64,000 nucleotides of DNA from Ciona intestinalis. Taxonomy: Eukaryota; Chordata; Ascidiacea; Phlebobranchia; Cionidae. The stretch is from positions 1,003,391 through 1,067,390 of the forward strand of contig NC_020171.2 of assembly GCF_000224145.3 (NCBI RefSeq). Reading direction: 5' to 3'. The notes beneath the pieces were generated by a model that saw only the letters and a program-made list of their open reading frames with translations, had not been told where the DNA came from and did no database searches. Positions 62,001 to 64,000 of the stretch are shown here, piece after piece. The first letter of the stretch is position 1. The number at the start of each line of letters is the position of its first letter. The translations under genes were made by a program, and so were the position numbers.

Positions 62001-63509
62001 TTTATACTATACGAGCCGCTTAAAGATTACATTATGCCTGGTAGCAGAAGTATCTGGATGTTTTGTTATCTGAGATGCATTGGCACTTCAAAAATGAAGT
62101 AGAGACAGGAATAGTTAAGACATGTATTTCTATGCAGCGAATCCAATTTATTTGCTCTAACGTTAAGTGATAAATGCAGTGTAGAAAACCCATGTGAGCA
62201 TGACTATCCTGGCATTGCAAACTCAATTTTATTCACAAAAAAAAACAATATCAGAATTTTTTTATTTTAATTTTAGAAAACATTTAAAGATTATGTTAAC
62301 TTGTGTAGACAACTAACCTCCTCATCTGAAGTGTCATTATCATTATCTTCAGTTTGTTTCTCAAGTTTTTCATTTATTTTTGCCACAACTTCGCTTGTTT
62401 CCTTTTTTTCTTCTGTGTGTTGTGTTGGCTCTGTTGATTTCTAAAATTTAACAAGTTTTTTAAATAAAATGCATTGTATAAATACAGTTTAGAAACAATC
62501 TTCAACAGTATAGGCTATCTCAAGTTAAAGTCAACACAAATTTACAGAATATGCAACATAACATTTATCCAAAATTAAGCATGAGTTTGGCTTATTTTTC
62601 AGTCTTCTCAAAACAATATGAAGAAACTGCAAGTTTTTGCCTACTATAGTCAAAGGAGTGCATGGATAACCATGTCATTTTAACAATATTACCCCGATTT
62701 TTCTAAAAATAACAAAATCATGACGCTTTTGGTGGTAGAGTCATGCTGTCTTTATATTTGTGCCACAGTAGTGTGTTGCAAAGCAAATAAGCTTATCCTG
62801 TGTGTGTTTTAAAATGTGTATGTTTTATAATATGTTTATATGTATGTGTCATATATATAATATGTTTATAAGTATGTTTTACAATATGAACAAATCAAGG
62901 CAACATAAATCTATCACAAGTTTCTCCACACCTCATTCACTTCTTCCCCTTCTTCTACATCACTATCCTCTTCACCCAACATAGAGTCATCTGAATCAGA
63001 GTCCTCATCCTCACCAAGTCCAGAATAATCGCTCTCGCTCTCTTCTGCCACTGAGTGGGCGGTTTAAAAATATATCATTTAAATATTAATATAGAATCGA
63101 CTAATTCATATAACTGGCAAAAAAAAATAAAAAATACCATTTTCTTCGTTCTCTTCTTCATTCTCTGACTCTTCTTCTTCTATGGGCTTATTTGTGAATA
63201 AGTTTTCCTGAAGTAAAATCACAAATAATTGCAGCAAAACAAATCTCTGATGGGTTAACGTTTTCCCGAATAACCTTTTTTAGCTAAAAAATGCTCTCTA
63301 TGATATATCAGTACATAAAAAAATCTGTAATATCTCATAAGTGGGCATGGGGTGTGTGAAACAAAACACCCGTGTTATACCCACTGTCATTGCCTGTCAC
63401 ATAAGGATAAATAAGTAACATTCAATTACTCACAAAAAAACTTAAGTTTTACCTCATTCTCTCCCAGTATAGAGGTCTGTAATTCACTCAGTGGTCTCTT
63501 TTTCTTCAT
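56006..63509 (-). CDS. BOP1: BOP1, ribosome-biogenesis WD40 protein
   Basis: Nucleolar member of the PeBoW complex (PES1-BOP1-WDR12) needed for maturation of 28S/5.8S rRNA and the 60S subunit. Seventeen exons: 63509-63453, 63207-63138, 63050-62932, 62440-62318, 61926-61772, 61432-61315, 60848-60747, 60396-60277, 59813-59700, 59432-59271, 58977-58827, 58466-58328, 58061-57845, 57640-57455, 57180-57078, 56700-56508, 56159-56006, giving 760 aa (human 746). The N-terminus [11 protein letters not shown] is followed by an acidic Glu/Asp/Ser stretch (about 20-120). The BOP1NT domain starts at [20 protein letters not shown] (about 124) and includes [17 protein letters not shown]40 repeats run from about 400 to the end ([43 protein letters not shown]). 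Nothing is truncated. Several introns carry SINE or minisatellite insertions. Confidence 0.98.
56246..56361. mobile_element. MITE-like element, copy 10 (short, about 115 bp), BOP1 last intron
   Basis: Terminal inverted repeats agtactgcggggtaagatgg and atcatcttaccccaacctact are kept while the middle is largely deleted. Confidence 0.75.
56790..56905 (-). mobile_element. SINE fragment, BOP1 intron
   Basis: 'gaatgaacgtaattttttgc', 'gttctgtttcatataactcg', 'gtttacgagatacggtgtat'. Only the end opposite the tRNA head is present. Confidence 0.6.
58506..58809. repeat. 71-bp minisatellite in a BOP1 intron
   Basis: Four tandem units. 'ataacatgggtgtcttctta' or its variants begin at 58521, 58592, 58663 and 58741 (periods 71, 71, 78). 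Each unit also holds 'cacatatggtgtattcatac' and 'ctcatgctcactgtcaagtt'. The array ends about 18 bp from the donor of the exon at 58827-58977. Single monomers are scattered at 9010-9330, 25258-25445, 41395-41450 and 57290-57360. Confidence 0.85.
59051..59150. mobile_element. MITE-like element, copy 11 (half element), BOP1 intron
   Basis: Left end 'tagtagggatagatggtcca' and interior 'tttggtagtaaacaaagaac' are present. The right half is replaced by another dispersed repeat. Confidence 0.65.
59525..59690 (-). mobile_element. SINE copy, BOP1 intron
   Basis: 'tatctcacgtagcggtgcaa', 'ttctgtttcatacaccttgt', 'gggttaccatgtatgtaact'. It is truncated before the tRNA-like head. Confidence 0.65.
60455..60712 (-). 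mobile_element. Near full-length SINE, BOP1 intron
   Basis: Minus orientation from 'aacaggtgttttgtttcata' through 'atggctgataatttaggc' and 'tgtcttgcccatcgatccac' to the head 'gggcaggcgtgctaaccaca'. On the minus strand the head gives the tRNA-type promoter order. Confidence 0.75.
61600..61760 (+). mobile_element. SINE 3' fragment with ATTC tail, BOP1 intron
   Basis: 'tggtaactcgtaagctaaca', 'gaggtgtatgaaacagaaaa', 'gaggataagcaagttacatt', ending in an ATTC run 12 bp before the exon at 61772-61926. Confidence 0.7.
61975..62052. repeat. Dispersed repeat, 'gcctggtagcagaagta' family, BOP1 intron
   Basis: 'tttatactatacgagccgct', 'taaagattacattatgcc' and 'tggtagcagaagta' match the copies at 24655 and 49865. 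Confidence 0.6.
63330..63425 (+). mobile_element. SINE 3' fragment, BOP1 intron 1
   Basis: 'ataagtgggcatggggtgtg', 'acacccgtgttatacccact', 'ggataaataagtaacattca'. It ends about 28 bp before exon 1. Confidence 0.65.
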
Positions 63510-63595
63510 ACTTGTAGTTTTATGTAACAAACGTAGATTAATCTGGTAAATACTAAATTTTATATCATAAGATTAGTTTTAGCTTTTACGTACAA

Positions 63596-63735
63596 AATAC
63601 AAAAAAACTATCACCCACAAAGTTACAAGTGTGGAAACTTGTAAGCTGGCACAAGGTGTATGAAACTAAACACCTACGTTATAACGACTGTCGTTGCGCC
63701 GCCACGCAAAGATAAAAATGAAAGTCACATTCGCA
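63596..63735 (+). mobile_element. SINE 3' fragment just upstream of BOP1
   Basis: 'ctatcacccacaaagttaca', 'caaggtgtatgaaactaaac', 'acgactgtcgttgcgccgcc'. It starts about 87 bp upstream of the BOP1 ATG, so it lies in the promoter or 5' UTR. Confidence 0.65.
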
Positions 63736-64000
63736 CATTCCAAATATTTTTTACACATGCAACTCGAAAGGGAAAACACCCTGCGAATCACACATGGTCG
63801 ACCAGTCTTTTCGACAAGTGTAAAAAATAAGTCATTTAAACGATTTTAATTAAATTTGACAAAACCATTCAATTTTACACTGAATACATTTTATTATTAT
63901 AAATTTATATTTTTAGAGAAATTTAAATAGAACCCAAATTTTATTTACAACCTTACTTAACGCTCGAGTGATTTCTCATAGCGCGTATTTCGTTTTGTTT

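Overview
The window looks like nuclear DNA of a chordate invertebrate, most likely a tunicate of the Ciona type. It is AT-rich, has small intron-rich metazoan genes with GT-AG introns (mostly 0.1-1 kb), and is packed with short dispersed repeats. The organism call is an inference from gene content, compactness and repeat style; no marker gene was compared. I joined exons by hand from splice sites, reading phase and family similarity. Every multi-exon model below keeps an open frame across all its junctions.

Layout, left to right. (1) 556-13733, minus: the N-terminal half of a CELSR/Flamingo seven-pass cadherin (signal peptide, nine cadherin-type units, flamingo box, first EGF). The gene runs off the left edge. 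(2) 15332-16813, minus: an intronless FLVCR-like (SLC49) MFS transporter. (3) 20041-20223, minus: an orphan OB-fold-like exon resembling RMI1/TDRD3. (4) 20682-27686, minus: a LONRF-family protein in 14 coding exons (RING, TPR, RING, LON; 727 aa). (5) 32384-44433, plus: a 25-exon coiled-coil protein of about 1851 aa that I do not recognise. It is the least described gene here. (6) 44702-45777, minus: a 249-aa RING-H2 protein, tail to tail with gene 5. (7) 49206-54272, minus, plus an upstream leader exon: SMAD4, 527 aa. (8) 56006-63509, minus: BOP1, a ribosome-biogenesis WD40 protein, 760 aa, 17 exons.

The genes are not an operon and share no pathway. CELSR serves planar polarity and adhesion, FLVCR-like small-molecule transport, LONRF and the RING-H2 protein probably ubiquitin ligation, SMAD4 TGF-beta/BMP signalling, and BOP1 large-subunit rRNA processing.

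Introns and spacers hold several repeat families: about eleven copies of a roughly 190-bp inverted-repeat element (MITE-like), a tRNA-headed SINE with an ATTC tail, a 71-bp minisatellite, and at least three further dispersed families. I found no tRNA, rRNA, CRISPR array, virus or autonomous transposon. The observations most worth following are the unknown 25-exon gene, the RMI1-like exon, a 71-bp triplication that copies a CELSR splice donor, and an overlapping upstream ORF in SMAD4.
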